64,000 nt of DNA. Origin: Citrobacter sp. Marseille-Q6884 (GTDB taxonomy: Bacteria > Pseudomonadota > Gammaproteobacteria > Enterobacterales > Enterobacteriaceae). The stretch lies in contig NZ_CAMDRE010000001.1 in NCBI RefSeq assembly GCF_945906775.1, positions 310,001 to 374,000 on the forward strand. Direction: 5' to 3'. How positions within the stretch are numbered: the stretch's first letter is position 1; every line of letters begins with the position of its first letter. Both the position numbers and the translations under genes were made by a program. This document shows, piece by piece, positions 1 through 7,770 of the stretch. The notes under the pieces were generated by a model. That model had not been told where the DNA came from. It saw nothing but the letters and a program-made list of their open reading frames with translations, and did not search any database.

Positions 1-414
1 CTGGCGTTGGATATCGAAGCGGGTATCGCGGTGATTGATGCAGTTAACAGCGCACAGTTTATTCCGCAGGCCACTAATCTCCAGGCGCTGGGCGGAATCA
101 GCTTTAAAAAAGGCTGCTATACCGGTCAGGAAATGGTTGCCAGAGCGAAATTCCGTGGCGCTAACAAACGTGCGCTATGGTCTCTGGCAGGCACTGCCAG
201 CCGGGTGCCAGAAGCCGGTGAAGATCTTGAACTGAAAATGGGCGAGAACTGGCGCCGAACGGGTACCGTTCTTGCCGCCGTACAGCTGGCGGATGGCCAG
301 GTACTGGTACAGGTCGTGATGAATAATGACATGGAACCCGACAGCGTGTTCCGCGTTCGCGACGATGCCAATACACTGCATATCGTGCCGCTGCCGTATT
401 CACTGGAAGAGTAA
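1..414 (+). CDS. ygfZ: tRNA-modifying/Fe-S protein YgfZ (3' part, cut by window edge)
   Basis: This is the C-terminal 137 codons of a folate-binding YgfZ (family length about 326); the reading frame is open from base 1, so the gene begins outside the window. The family signature KGCYTGQE is present, containing the conserved Cys needed for function, and is followed by the C-terminal barrel domain that ends in PLPYSLEE. YgfZ is a tetrahydrofolate-dependent protein related to GcvT. It supports assembly or repair of certain Fe-S enzymes such as the tRNA thiomethylase MiaB. It converges with trhA on the other strand. Identity is secure from the signature and the gene order. Confidence 0.95.
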   Translation: MALDIEAGIAVIDAVNSAQFIPQATNLQALGGISFKKGCYTGQEMVARAKFRGANKRALWSLAGTASRVPEAGEDLELKMGENWRRTGTVLAAVQLADGQVLVQVVMNNDMEPDSVFRVRDDANTLHIVPLPYSLEE

Positions 415-436
415 GTCACCGGGGTCGCGGCCACCT

Positions 437-467
437 TACCGGGTCTACGATTTTTGTAAACCCGGTA
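437..467. repeat. Inverted repeat between convergent ygfZ and trhA
   Basis: TACCGGGT (437-444) is repeated inverted as ACCCGGTA (460-467) around a 15-base T-rich loop. Its place between two convergent genes suggests a shared terminator or a degenerate REP-type palindrome. No long U tract follows on either strand. Confidence 0.4.
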
Positions 468-480
468 CGGGCAATGACGA

Positions 481-1140
481 CTACGCCTGCCCCACGTACA
501 GATAGATTGCCAGGAAGTGGCAAACGCTACCTCCCAGCACAAACCCGTGCCAGATAGCATGGTTGTAAGGAATGCGTTTGCATACGTAGAAAATGACGCC
601 CAGCGAATAAACGACACCGCCAACCGCCAGTAATGTTACGCCTCCCGCCGCCAGTTTGACCGCCAGTTGATACACCACAATCAGCGACAGCCAGCCCATT
701 GTCAGATAAGTGACCAGCGAAAGAACCTTAAATCGGTGCGCGATAGTCAGTTTGAATAAAATACCGAGTAACGCCAGGCTCCAGATAACGATCATCAGGC
801 CACGCGCCAGCGGAGAATCCAGCCCCACCAGCAAAAATGGCGTATAGGTCCCGGCAATGAGCAGATAAATAGCGCAGTGGTCGAACTTTTTCAGCCAGAT
901 TTTTGCTTTTTGATGGGGAATGGCGTGATACAACGTCGAGGCGAGAAACAGCAGGATCATGCTGCCGCCATATAAGCTATAACTGGTAATGGCCATCGCG
1001 CTGGCGTTGGTGTCCACAGCCTGAACCAGTAACAGCACCAGCCCGACAATCCCAAACACCAGCCCGATACCGTGACTGATGCTGTTGGCTATTTCCTCAG
1101 CCAGTGAATATCCCTGTGCGATTAATGGCTTCTGAACCAT
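481..1140 (-). CDS. trhA: Hemolysin III family membrane protein TrhA/YqfA
   Basis: A 219-residue integral membrane protein of the hemolysin III / PAQR-like family, with seven hydrophobic segments. Conserved polar motifs include SHGIG near residue 24, HAIPH near 72, a DHCAIYLLIAGTYTPF stretch near residues 87-102 and a C-terminal HAIWHGFV. These His/Asp residues are the presumed metal ligands of the superfamily. In E. coli this protein (YqfA, TrhA) has been linked to membrane energetics and fatty-acid homeostasis. It is transcribed away from yqfB's end, with a 162-base gap. The start ATG at 1140 is preceded by a GGAG-like ribosome site. Family assignment is firm; the biochemical role is not. 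Confidence 0.92.
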   Translation of the reverse strand: MVQKPLIAQGYSLAEEIANSISHGIGLVFGIVGLVLLLVQAVDTNASAMAITSYSLYGGSMILLFLASTLYHAIPHQKAKIWLKKFDHCAIYLLIAGTYTPFLLVGLDSPLARGLMIVIWSLALLGILFKLTIAHRFKVLSLVTYLTMGWLSLIVVYQLAVKLAAGGVTLLAVGGVVYSLGVIFYVCKRIPYNHAIWHGFVLGGSVCHFLAIYLYVGQA

Positions 1141-1212
1141 AATTTACTCCGGAGAACGAACACTTTCGTGATTGCGCCTCTAGCGTAACTGAGAATGGTT
1201 CCAGTGAACACC

Positions 1213-1287
1213 TGTTAGCTAAAATAAATCCACATTTAAAAATACTCTTTTAAAATCATGTAATTAATTTTAATTTTTCAGCTAACA
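1213..1287. repeat. Widely spaced inverted repeat in trhA upstream region
   Basis: TGTTAGCT (1213-1220) and AGCTAACA (1280-1287) form a perfect inverted pair around about 59 very AT-rich bases, between the end of yqfB and the start of trhA. It could be a paired operator or part of the yqfB mRNA 3' end. Confidence 0.35.
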
Positions 1288-1302
1288 CATGTACAAAATA
1301 AA

Positions 1303-1614
1303 TCAAAGGCATTTAAAATCAATCACATAAAACTGTGTCTGGTTCGGATAGATCTCTGAAATCACACGCTTGAGTTCGTCGAGTGTCATATTTTCCTGCC
1401 GGGCATGTGTCTCTGTCAGCGTATCCAGCGTGATGGTTGATGTGCCGACAACTTCGATTGTGCAGAAGTAACCGTCATCTTCGAAGCGACCAACCCGCAA
1501 AATGTCGCCCGCTTTAAAATGTGATTCGGCTTCATCGCGTATAGTGATGGTTTTGCGTCCGGCCAGAATGTTATCCTGGAAACGCTGAAAAAAAGTGATG
1601 TCATTTGGCTGCAT
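1303..1614 (-). CDS. yqfB: N4-acetylcytidine amidohydrolase YqfB (ASCH domain)
   Basis: A 103-residue ASCH-domain protein matching E. coli YqfB along its full length. It starts MQPNDITFFQRF and ends in FYVIDFKCL. E. coli YqfB hydrolyses N4-acetylcytidine to cytidine and acetate. Residues of the family catalytic set (Lys and Thr in GRKTITIRDE, Glu in EVVG) are present. The frame is open further upstream to 1701, but the ATG at 1614 is chosen because it gives the family length and follows an AAGGAA ribosome site. It is divergent from the RpiR-type gene, with only about 50 bases between the starts, so the promoter of one probably lies in the other's coding region. Confidence 0.9.
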   Translation of the reverse strand: MQPNDITFFQRFQDNILAGRKTITIRDEAESHFKAGDILRVGRFEDDGYFCTIEVVGTSTITLDTLTETHARQENMTLDELKRVISEIYPNQTQFYVIDFKCL

Positions 1615-1666
1615 GTTATTATTCCTTGTAGATGAAGTCTGATGAGTGAGTTTCGCCATTGTGAGT

Positions 1667-2395
1667 ATGTTCTCCCACGCTGCCATCGCCAGTCTCAACA
1701 ATCTTGAGATGCTGGTCTATAACTATGTCATCAAAAACCGTGACAAAGTCATGTACATGACCATCCGCGAACTGGCCGATGCTGCAGGCGTTTCCACCAC
1801 CACCGTGCTGCGCTTTTGTCGCAAGCTGAAGTGTGAGGGGTACTCGGAATTTCGTGTACGCTTCAAATTATATTTAGAACAAAATGAACCACAACAGAGT
1901 AATTTCGGTGCCAGCGAAATAATCAGCTTCTTTAAAGGCGTGAATAACGACGAGTTTGATCATTTGCTCGATCAGGCGGTTGATATCATATTATCTTCTG
2001 AGCGCATTATATTTGTCGGTGCAGGCACTTCCGGTGCCCTGGCAAAATATGGCGCACGCTTTTTCTCAAACGTCGGTAAATTCAGTAACCACATTGATGA
2101 TCCTTATTTCCCAGTCACCAATGATATGGCCAGAAACGCATTAGCGATTGTCCTTTCTGTCTCCGGTGAAACCGAAGAGATCCTGCGTTTCGCCAGCCAG
2201 TTCAGCCTGCACAACTGTAAGGTACTCTCTGTCACCAGCCATGAGCATTCACGACTGGCGAAACTGGCCGACTTCAATATATCCTGGCATGTTCCCCAGA
2301 CCCGTATTGCGGGCGTATATGACATCACGACACAGATCCCCGTCATTTATATTCTGGAGTCGCTTGGCCGTAAGCTGGCGAAAAAATTAGCGTAA
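1667..2395 (+). CDS. MurR/RpiR family transcriptional regulator
   Basis: A sugar-phosphate-responsive regulator of about 242 residues (249 if the in-frame GTG at 1646 is used). The N-terminal helix-turn-helix of the RpiR type covers roughly residues 1-75, with TIRELADAAGVSTTTVLRFCRKL as recognition unit split across its middle. A SIS sugar-isomerase fold follows from about residue 95, with FVGAGTSGALAKYGARF and the VLSVSGETEEI loop that binds phosphosugars. It lies 121 bases upstream of bglA in the same direction, so it plausibly senses a phosphorylated beta-glucoside and controls bglA. E. coli K-12 lacks it at this place. The ligand is inference; the family is clear. Confidence 0.85.
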   Translation: MFSHAAIASLNNLEMLVYNYVIKNRDKVMYMTIRELADAAGVSTTTVLRFCRKLKCEGYSEFRVRFKLYLEQNEPQQSNFGASEIISFFKGVNNDEFDHLLDQAVDIILSSERIIFVGAGTSGALAKYGARFFSNVGKFSNHIDDPYFPVTNDMARNALAIVLSVSGETEEILRFASQFSLHNCKVLSVTSHEHSRLAKLADFNISWHVPQTRIAGVYDITTQIPVIYILESLGRKLAKKLA

Positions 2396-2516
2396 AAAAA
2401 ACAATCTGTTTTTTCGAAGTAACAAATCACTTTCACGCTATTTTGTTATATCGTGACATTTATCTCGCCTTTGTTAGACTCAAAATCAGATTGTATTTAT
2501 TTGAGACTGAGCGCAG
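2396..2516 (+). promoter_or_regulatory. Probable bglA promoter/operator region with TTTGTTA repeats
   Basis: Between the RpiR-type gene and bglA, TAACAAA (2420-2426) is inverted as TTTGTTA at 2442-2448, and TTTGTTA recurs at 2470-2476. The copies could be sites for the neighbouring RpiR-type regulator or parts of a promoter. This rests on pattern only. Confidence 0.35.
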
Positions 2517-3950
2517 ATGAAAAAACTAACCTTACCGAAAGATTTTTTATGGGGCGGCGCGGTTGCGGCGCATCAGGTTGAAGGTGGCTGGAACAAAGGC
2601 GGCAAAGGCCCGAGCATATGTGACGTTCTGACGGGCGGCGCGCACGGAGTTCCACGTGAAATCACTCAGGACGTTGTGCCTGGCAAGTACTACCCGAACC
2701 ATGATGCGGTCGATTTTTACGGCCATTACAAAGAAGACATTAAGCTGTTTGCCGAAATGGGCTTCAAATGCTTCCGTACGTCTATCGCCTGGACCCGCAT
2801 CTTCCCGAAAGGTGATGAAGCCCAGCCAAACGAAGAAGGGCTTAAGTTCTACGACGACATGTTCGATGAACTGCTCAAGTACAATATTGAACCGGTTATC
2901 ACTCTCTCCCACTTTGAAATGCCGCTGCATCTGGTACAGCAGTACGGGAGCTGGACCAACCGCAAGGTTGTCGATTTCTTTGTTCGCTTTGCTGAAGTGG
3001 TTTTCGAGCGCTACAAGCACAAGGTCAAGTACTGGATGACCTTCAATGAGATCAACAATCAGCGCAACTGGCGTGCCCCGCTGTTCGGCTACTGCTGCTC
3101 CGGCGTGGTCTACACCGAACATAAAAACCCGGAAGAGACGATGTATCAGGTGCTGCATCATCAGTTTGTTGCCAGCGCACTGGCCGTAAAAGCGGCTCGT
3201 CGCATTAACCCGGAAATGAAAGTCGGTTGTATGTTGGCGATGGTGCCGCTGTATCCGTTCTCTTGTAAGCCGGAAGATGTCATGTTCGCTCAGGAATCCA
3301 TGCGTGAGCGTTATGTTTTCACCGACGTCCAGTTACGCGGCTACTACCCGTCCTATGTGCTTAACGAGTGGGAGCGTCGCGAATTCAACATCAGGATGGA
3401 AGATGGCGACGCGAAAATCCTGCGCGAAGGGACCTGTGATTATCTTGGTTTCAGCTACTACATGACCAATGCCGTGAAAGCGGAAGGCGGCAGCGGCGAT
3501 GCCATCTCCGGTTTTGAGGGCAGCGTTCCAAACCCGCACGTAAAAGCATCCGACTGGGGCTGGCAGATTGATCCCGTTGGTCTGCGCTATGCCTTATGCG
3601 AGCTGTATGAGCGCTATCAAAAGCCGCTGTTCATCGTCGAAAATGGCTTTGGTGCTTACGATAAAGTAGAAGAAGATGGCAGCATCAATGATGACTACCG
3701 TATCGACTATCTGCGTGCCCACGTCGAAGAGATGATGAAAGCCGTGACCTATGATGGCGTGGATTTGATGGGCTACACACCATGGGGCTGCATCGACTGC
3801 GTCTCGTTCACTACCGGTCAATACAGCAAGCGCTATGGTTTTATTTACGTGAATAAGCATGACGACGGCACTGGCGATATGTCACGTTCGCGCAAGAAGA
3901 GTTTTAACTGGTACAAAGAGGTGATCGCCAGTAACGGCGAGAAGCTGTAA
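2517..3950 (+). CDS. bglA: 6-phospho-beta-glucosidase BglA (GH1)
   Basis: A 477-residue glycoside hydrolase family 1 enzyme, close to the 479 of E. coli BglA. It hydrolyses 6-phospho-beta-glucosides, which arrive phosphorylated through PTS transporters, to glucose 6-phosphate and an aglycone in the cytoplasm. The N terminus carries the GH1 entry motif FLWGGAVAAHQVEGG. The acid/base Glu lies in TFNEINNQ (about residue 179) and the nucleophile Glu in FIVENGFGAYD (about residue 375). The C-terminal part has the phosphate-site pattern of phospho-specific members, SRKKSFNWYKEVI. There is no PTS permease gene next to it. The 3' side meets the iclR-type gene across a GC-rich hairpin. Confidence 0.95.
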   Translation: MKKLTLPKDFLWGGAVAAHQVEGGWNKGGKGPSICDVLTGGAHGVPREITQDVVPGKYYPNHDAVDFYGHYKEDIKLFAEMGFKCFRTSIAWTRIFPKGDEAQPNEEGLKFYDDMFDELLKYNIEPVITLSHFEMPLHLVQQYGSWTNRKVVDFFVRFAEVVFERYKHKVKYWMTFNEINNQRNWRAPLFGYCCSGVVYTEHKNPEETMYQVLHHQFVASALAVKAARRINPEMKVGCMLAMVPLYPFSCKPEDVMFAQESMRERYVFTDVQLRGYYPSYVLNEWERREFNIRMEDGDAKILREGTCDYLGFSYYMTNAVKAEGGSGDAISGFEGSVPNPHVKASDWGWQIDPVGLRYALCELYERYQKPLFIVENGFGAYDKVEEDGSINDDYRIDYLRAHVEEMMKAVTYDGVDLMGYTPWGCIDCVSFTTGQYSKRYGFIYVNKHDDGTGDMSRSRKKSFNWYKEVIASNGEKL

Positions 3951-3971
3951 TTCTGCCGAATACTGTGACGG

Positions 3972-4006
3972 CGCTGCCCCCACAGATAAACCATTTGGGG
4001 GCAGCG
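3972..4006. terminator. Bidirectional terminator between bglA and the IclR-type gene
   Basis: CGCTGCCCCC (3972-3981) pairs perfectly with GGGGGCAGCG (3997-4006) around a 15-base loop, between two convergent genes. The stem is strong but the U tracts on both sides are weak. Confidence 0.6.
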
Positions 4007-4017
4007 TGAGCATGCTT

Positions 4018-4785
4018 TTACATCATTTTTGCAGATAGATCGCGACAGGCATTCATAATCAATATCGAGGTTTCCACTATCTTGTCCTCCGGGAGTTGGA
4101 GCTGAACACCACTCACACTGATCGCAGCAATGACCTGTTTTTTATGATCAAATACAGGCGCCGCAATACAGAAAACACCCGGGCAATCCTCTTCATCATC
4201 GTAAGCCCAGCCTTTGCGTCTGATTTTGGCAAACTCAGCCATCAGATCACTTTTTTTCGTTATCGTTTTTTCGGTATAACGGGGAAGATTCTCATCCGGT
4301 AGCAACGCGTCAATTGTCTCCTGTGGCAGCCAGGCACATAATGCCTTCCCAATCCCGGAACTGTGTAATGGAAGCTTCTTACCTTCCCACGTCCGAATGC
4401 TGATAGGATGATGACTTTCCAGTTTAAGTAGATAGATTGGCGATAACTCCTCCAGCACCCCTAAGTGGCAGGTTAACCCGGTCTGATCGCGCACGCGTTC
4501 CAGTATGGGGAGCGCAATATTACGAATATCGAATTGCTCCAGGGATTTATTTCCCCACTCATATAATTTAAGTCCCAGGTAAAAACGACCTTTTTCCTGA
4601 CGGAGGATACGGTGAATGGTGAGCGCATTGAGAAGCGAAGATGTACTGCTTTTCGGCAGTGCAAGATCTTGTTGGATCTGACTGAATGTTGCGCCTGGAG
4701 ATGTAAACAGGTAGTTGCAGATCTTAATCGTCTTATCAAGCGCAGGCACTGAAGTTGTTGAATTTGTTAACATAATTAAGTTCAA
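4018..4785 (-). CDS. IclR family transcriptional regulator
   Basis: A 255-residue IclR-family protein. The N-terminal winged helix (about residues 12-75) includes FSQIQQDLALPKSSTSSLL, and the C-terminal effector domain (about 85-250) has the family hallmarks LHSSGIGKALCAWLP and FCIAAPVFDHKKQVIAAISVSG (both split across the domain core). Another in-frame ATG at 4773 could be the start. It stands at the promoter-distal end of a permease/enzyme cluster but is separated from it by a terminator, so it probably has its own promoter and acts on the divergent dapA-type/gldA-type region, where palindromes are found. IclR proteins respond to small organic acids; the ligand here is unknown. Confidence 0.88.
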   Translation of the reverse strand: MNLIMLTNSTTSVPALDKTIKICNYLFTSPGATFSQIQQDLALPKSSTSSLLNALTIHRILRQEKGRFYLGLKLYEWGNKSLEQFDIRNIALPILERVRDQTGLTCHLGVLEELSPIYLLKLESHHPISIRTWEGKKLPLHSSGIGKALCAWLPQETIDALLPDENLPRYTEKTITKKSDLMAEFAKIRRKGWAYDDEEDCPGVFCIAAPVFDHKKQVIAAISVSGVQLQLPEDKIVETSILIMNACRDLSAKMM

Positions 4786-4822
4786 TGGCTGGCCAAAAGA
4801 ATGGGGGGATTATACCTCAATT

Positions 4823-4844
4823 GGCAAGCATAGTAATACTTGCC
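4823..4844. promoter_or_regulatory. Palindrome upstream of the IclR-type gene
   Basis: GGCAAG (4823-4828) is inverted as CTTGCC (4839-4844), with further symmetry inside (CAT/ATA). It lies 38 bases before the regulator's start and could be an autoregulatory operator. It differs in sequence from the GTTCC palindromes at 10.3-10.6 kb. Confidence 0.35.
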
Positions 4845-4860
4845 TGGGGGCGACATAAAG

Positions 4861-4891
4861 AATCAGCCACAGATGTGATCTATGGCTGATT
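4861..4891 (-). terminator. Rho-independent terminator after the GntP-type gene
   Basis: AATCAGCCACAGAT (4861-4874) pairs with ATCTATGGCTGATT (4878-4891). Read on the minus strand the single mismatch becomes a G-U pair, and CTTTA follows. It closes the operon before the regulator gene. Confidence 0.7.
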
Positions 4892-4932
4892 TAAGGGGTT
4901 ACATCTTCAATTCAATGTGTTGGAAGCGTGAT

Positions 4933-6426
4933 TTATGCACCTATAACCGCCCCCAGAGCAAGTACACACACTAACCCGACAATTGACTGTACTGTCACTA
5001 ATAAACTCCATGTGCGCAGTGTCTGCGGAACAGTCAATCCAAAGTACTCTTTGAACAACCAAAAAGCACCATCGCTTACATGTGAGAAGAACATAGCACC
5101 AGTGGTGGTGGAAAGGACTAACAACGCGACGTTCGTATGCGGATTCGCCGCCAGCAACGCTGCCACAATACCCCCAGAAGCAGAAACTGCGACCGTACCA
5201 GATCCCAGAGCGATTCGGAACACCACTGCGATGAGCCAAGCAAAAAGCAGCGGGGGAATAGACCATTCAGTTGCCAGATGGCTGACAATGTCGCTCAGGC
5301 CAATAGCGGTAAGCATATCCTTAAGTCCGCCGCCGCCGCCGATAATAAGCAGCAGGCCCACAATCGGAACAATACTCTTCTTACAAATAGCGAGGATGTC
5401 TTCAGTCTGGAATCCACAACCGCGCCCCAGGAAAATCATCGCATAGGCCAGCGCCAGGCTGAGTGTAATGATTGGATTACTGATTGCCTGCAAACCGTCT
5501 TGTAACAGGCCCGCTTGTGAAACAAAGTTAAGCCCAATGGTCCCAACAATCATCAGCGCTGGAGCAATTAGCACCGTGGCTAATGCCGAACCTAATGAAG
5601 GTTGTGTTCTTTCTCCATCCAATTCACCAGACGAATGGGCTGGGCCCGTCAAATCAAGTGGTGTTCCTACCGCCAGATGGCGATGCATCAGACGTGGGAA
5701 CAGGTAGGCACCAACCAGGAGCACAGGAATGCTGATAATCACCCCGTATAGTGTAGTCTCACCAATATTCGCATTGTAAGCCGTTGCCGCAATGATCGTT
5801 GCCGGTCCTGGCGGAAGCAGCGCGTGAGCCGTCATCAGCCCGGCAGACATCGGGATTGCAACGGCAAGGACTGGAAGTTTCAGACGTTTGGTGATGGAAA
5901 AAACCAGCGGAACCATCAGCACAAATGTCACCTCGAAGAGGTTCGGTAAACCGATGATCAGGGAGACCAGCCCCACACTCAGCGGCATCCACACCATTTT
6001 CCGGTTGCCAATGATGATATCGGCAATTTTGTCGCCGCCGCCTGACTGAACCAGCAAGCCGCCAAGCATTGCGCCAAGCCCAATGACCACGCCAGTCACG
6101 CCCAGCTGTCCGCCAAAACCATGGGTAAACGTTTTGACCGTTTTTGCGACACCAATACCATTAACCACCCCAAGGAAGATTGACGAGATCAACAACGCAA
6201 AAAAGGGGTGTAATTTCAGTTTAGTGATCAGGATAATCAGCAAACCTATCGCGACAACCCCACTGGTAACGACATACGGGGTTGAGTGGATAGAAATGCT
6301 AAATATACTGGCGATAATCGGCATACCAACAAACAAAATTAATATAAACAAGGAAATGTAAGTCGTTATAATATTTCCTTTCTCTTTTGATGGGAGAGAT
6401 AATTGCGCCATTTCTCGATTATTCAT
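4933..6426 (-). CDS. GntP family sugar-acid permease
   Basis: A 497-residue, strongly hydrophobic protein of the GntP (gluconate/H+ symporter) family with about 12-14 membrane segments. Typical sequences are the GFGGQLGVTGVVIGLGAMLGG region (family G-x-GxxLGxLLxxSGG) near residue 103, LPPGPATIIAA near 205 and GSGTVAVSASGG near 400. Family members carry gluconate, idonate, fructuronate, glycerate or similar hydroxy acids across the inner membrane with protons. The N terminus has about 20 extra polar residues before the first membrane segment, so a start further in is possible. It is the last enzyme-cluster gene on this strand and is likely the uptake system for the cluster's substrate. A GTTCCA half-site lies just before it at 6433. 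Confidence 0.88.
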   Translation of the reverse strand: MNNREMAQLSLPSKEKGNIITTYISLFILILFVGMPIIASIFSISIHSTPYVVTSGVVAIGLLIILITKLKLHPFFALLISSIFLGVVNGIGVAKTVKTFTHGFGGQLGVTGVVIGLGAMLGGLLVQSGGGDKIADIIIGNRKMVWMPLSVGLVSLIIGLPNLFEVTFVLMVPLVFSITKRLKLPVLAVAIPMSAGLMTAHALLPPGPATIIAATAYNANIGETTLYGVIISIPVLLVGAYLFPRLMHRHLAVGTPLDLTGPAHSSGELDGERTQPSLGSALATVLIAPALMIVGTIGLNFVSQAGLLQDGLQAISNPIITLSLALAYAMIFLGRGCGFQTEDILAICKKSIVPIVGLLLIIGGGGGLKDMLTAIGLSDIVSHLATEWSIPPLLFAWLIAVVFRIALGSGTVAVSASGGIVAALLAANPHTNVALLVLSTTTGAMFFSHVSDGAFWLFKEYFGLTVPQTLRTWSLLVTVQSIVGLVCVLALGAVIGA

Positions 6427-6558
6427 GATAGCGTTCCAATAATGATATAAGGTATTATTTATGCTCTTTCGTTCAACACTTATACTTTCTCGTTCTCGAC
6501 GATAACAACGTTGATAACAAATAAGGCTAATAGCACAGCAATTATATATAGCTTACGT

Positions 6559-6612
6559 CAGGAAGTATTTTCATAGCGGCCTGTAGGGTGTGGAACCTTA
6601 AATACTTTCCTG
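6559..6612. repeat. Inverted repeat in the PdxA-like/GntP intergenic gap
   Basis: CAGGAAGTATTT (6559-6570) is repeated inverted as AAATACTTTCCTG (6600-6612) with one bulged base. The gap between the two cistrons is 210 bases. It may form an mRNA stem, an operator pair or a partial terminator that lowers permease expression. Confidence 0.45.
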
Positions 6613-6636
6613 AACGTTAATTAATACCAATAATTG

Positions 6637-7647
6637 CTATTTGGTTTTATTTGTTAAGGCCATATTGGCCGCTACGGCGATTGCCCTTTCCGTAGCCAGT
6701 GTTTTGGCTATCCCTTTCCCGGCAATATCAAAGGCAGTGCCATGCTCAGGTGTCGTAATGGCATACGGCAAACCACCGGCCACGGTAACACCAACATCAA
6801 ATGAGTGAAGCTTTGTCGCTATCTGTCCCTGATCGTGAAACAAAGTAACAACCGCATCATATTCATGATTAAAGGCATGAATAAACAACGTATCCCCGGG
6901 TACAGGACCATAGATATCCATCCCTTTGGCTCGATATTCATCAATAACTGGGATCAGAACATCGATTTCTTCCGTGCCACACGTACCACCATCACCGGCA
7001 TGTGGATTCAGTGCTGCTACGGCAATGCGTGGATTGTCATAGCCAGCCATACGCAGAGTGTCATAGCACAACTGAACGGAACGCCCTACATTCTCTGGGG
7101 TGATATATTTCACAATATCACGGAATGGAACATGCCCCGTTACGCGGAATACCCAGAGATCGTCCAGCACATTCAGTAAGCCGCGCGGTCTGTCCAGGCA
7201 TCCCAATTGTTCTGCGAATAAATAGTGTTCATCCTCAATATGCCATCCTCCTTTTTTGAAGGCCTCTTTGTTCAGTGGAGCAAAGACGAAACCGTCAATT
7301 TTGGCGGACTTAAGTAATTCCATACAGATAATCAGAGAATCTCCGGTCGCATGTCCTGACACGGTATCAATTGCCCCCATAACAAGGTCAGTAGGGTCAT
7401 AGTTTTTAAGGTCGATGAGCGGGACTGCGCCATTATCCCAGTTAGCCTGGGATGGATCTGTAATGGTTTCACACGGGAAACTTACGCCTGCGATTTTTTG
7501 CCCGAGTGCCAATACTCTGGCATCGCCAATAATAATCGGTTTGCAATATTGATACGCAGTACCATCAGCAATCACTTTTGCAACTAATTCAGGGCCAATA
7601 CCTGCGGCCTCACCTAAGAAAATACCCAGCACAGGTTTATTTTTCAT
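6637..7647 (-). CDS. PdxA-family dehydrogenase (PdxA2-like)
   Basis: A 336-residue member of the 4-hydroxythreonine-4-phosphate dehydrogenase family, which oxidises and decarboxylates its substrate using NAD(P) and a divalent metal. All three metal-binding His positions of PdxA are visible: TGHVPFRDI (near 170), NPHAGDGG (near 215) and FHDQGQ (near 271). The N-terminal GEAAGIGPELV motif is kept. The substrate segment differs: where PdxA has GHTEFF, this protein has DEHYLFA, so the phosphate-contacting Thr is Tyr. Biosynthetic PdxA is normally in another locus (with rsmA/ksgA), so this is a catabolic paralogue in a sugar-acid operon. No kinase accompanies it. The true substrate is unknown. Confidence 0.85.
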   Translation of the reverse strand: MKNKPVLGIFLGEAAGIGPELVAKVIADGTAYQYCKPIIIGDARVLALGQKIAGVSFPCETITDPSQANWDNGAVPLIDLKNYDPTDLVMGAIDTVSGHATGDSLIICMELLKSAKIDGFVFAPLNKEAFKKGGWHIEDEHYLFAEQLGCLDRPRGLLNVLDDLWVFRVTGHVPFRDIVKYITPENVGRSVQLCYDTLRMAGYDNPRIAVAALNPHAGDGGTCGTEEIDVLIPVIDEYRAKGMDIYGPVPGDTLFIHAFNHEYDAVVTLFHDQGQIATKLHSFDVGVTVAGGLPYAITTPEHGTAFDIAGKGIAKTLATERAIAVAANMALTNKTK

Positions 7648-7770
7648 TATTCACCTCGGAATAAAACTCAATAATTAAGAATGTAATCTCATATATATGC
7701 TACTGGCATCGATAAAGATGAGCGTTCATTTTCTTGACCGATGTCTCATATAAACAAATATGTACGCCAA

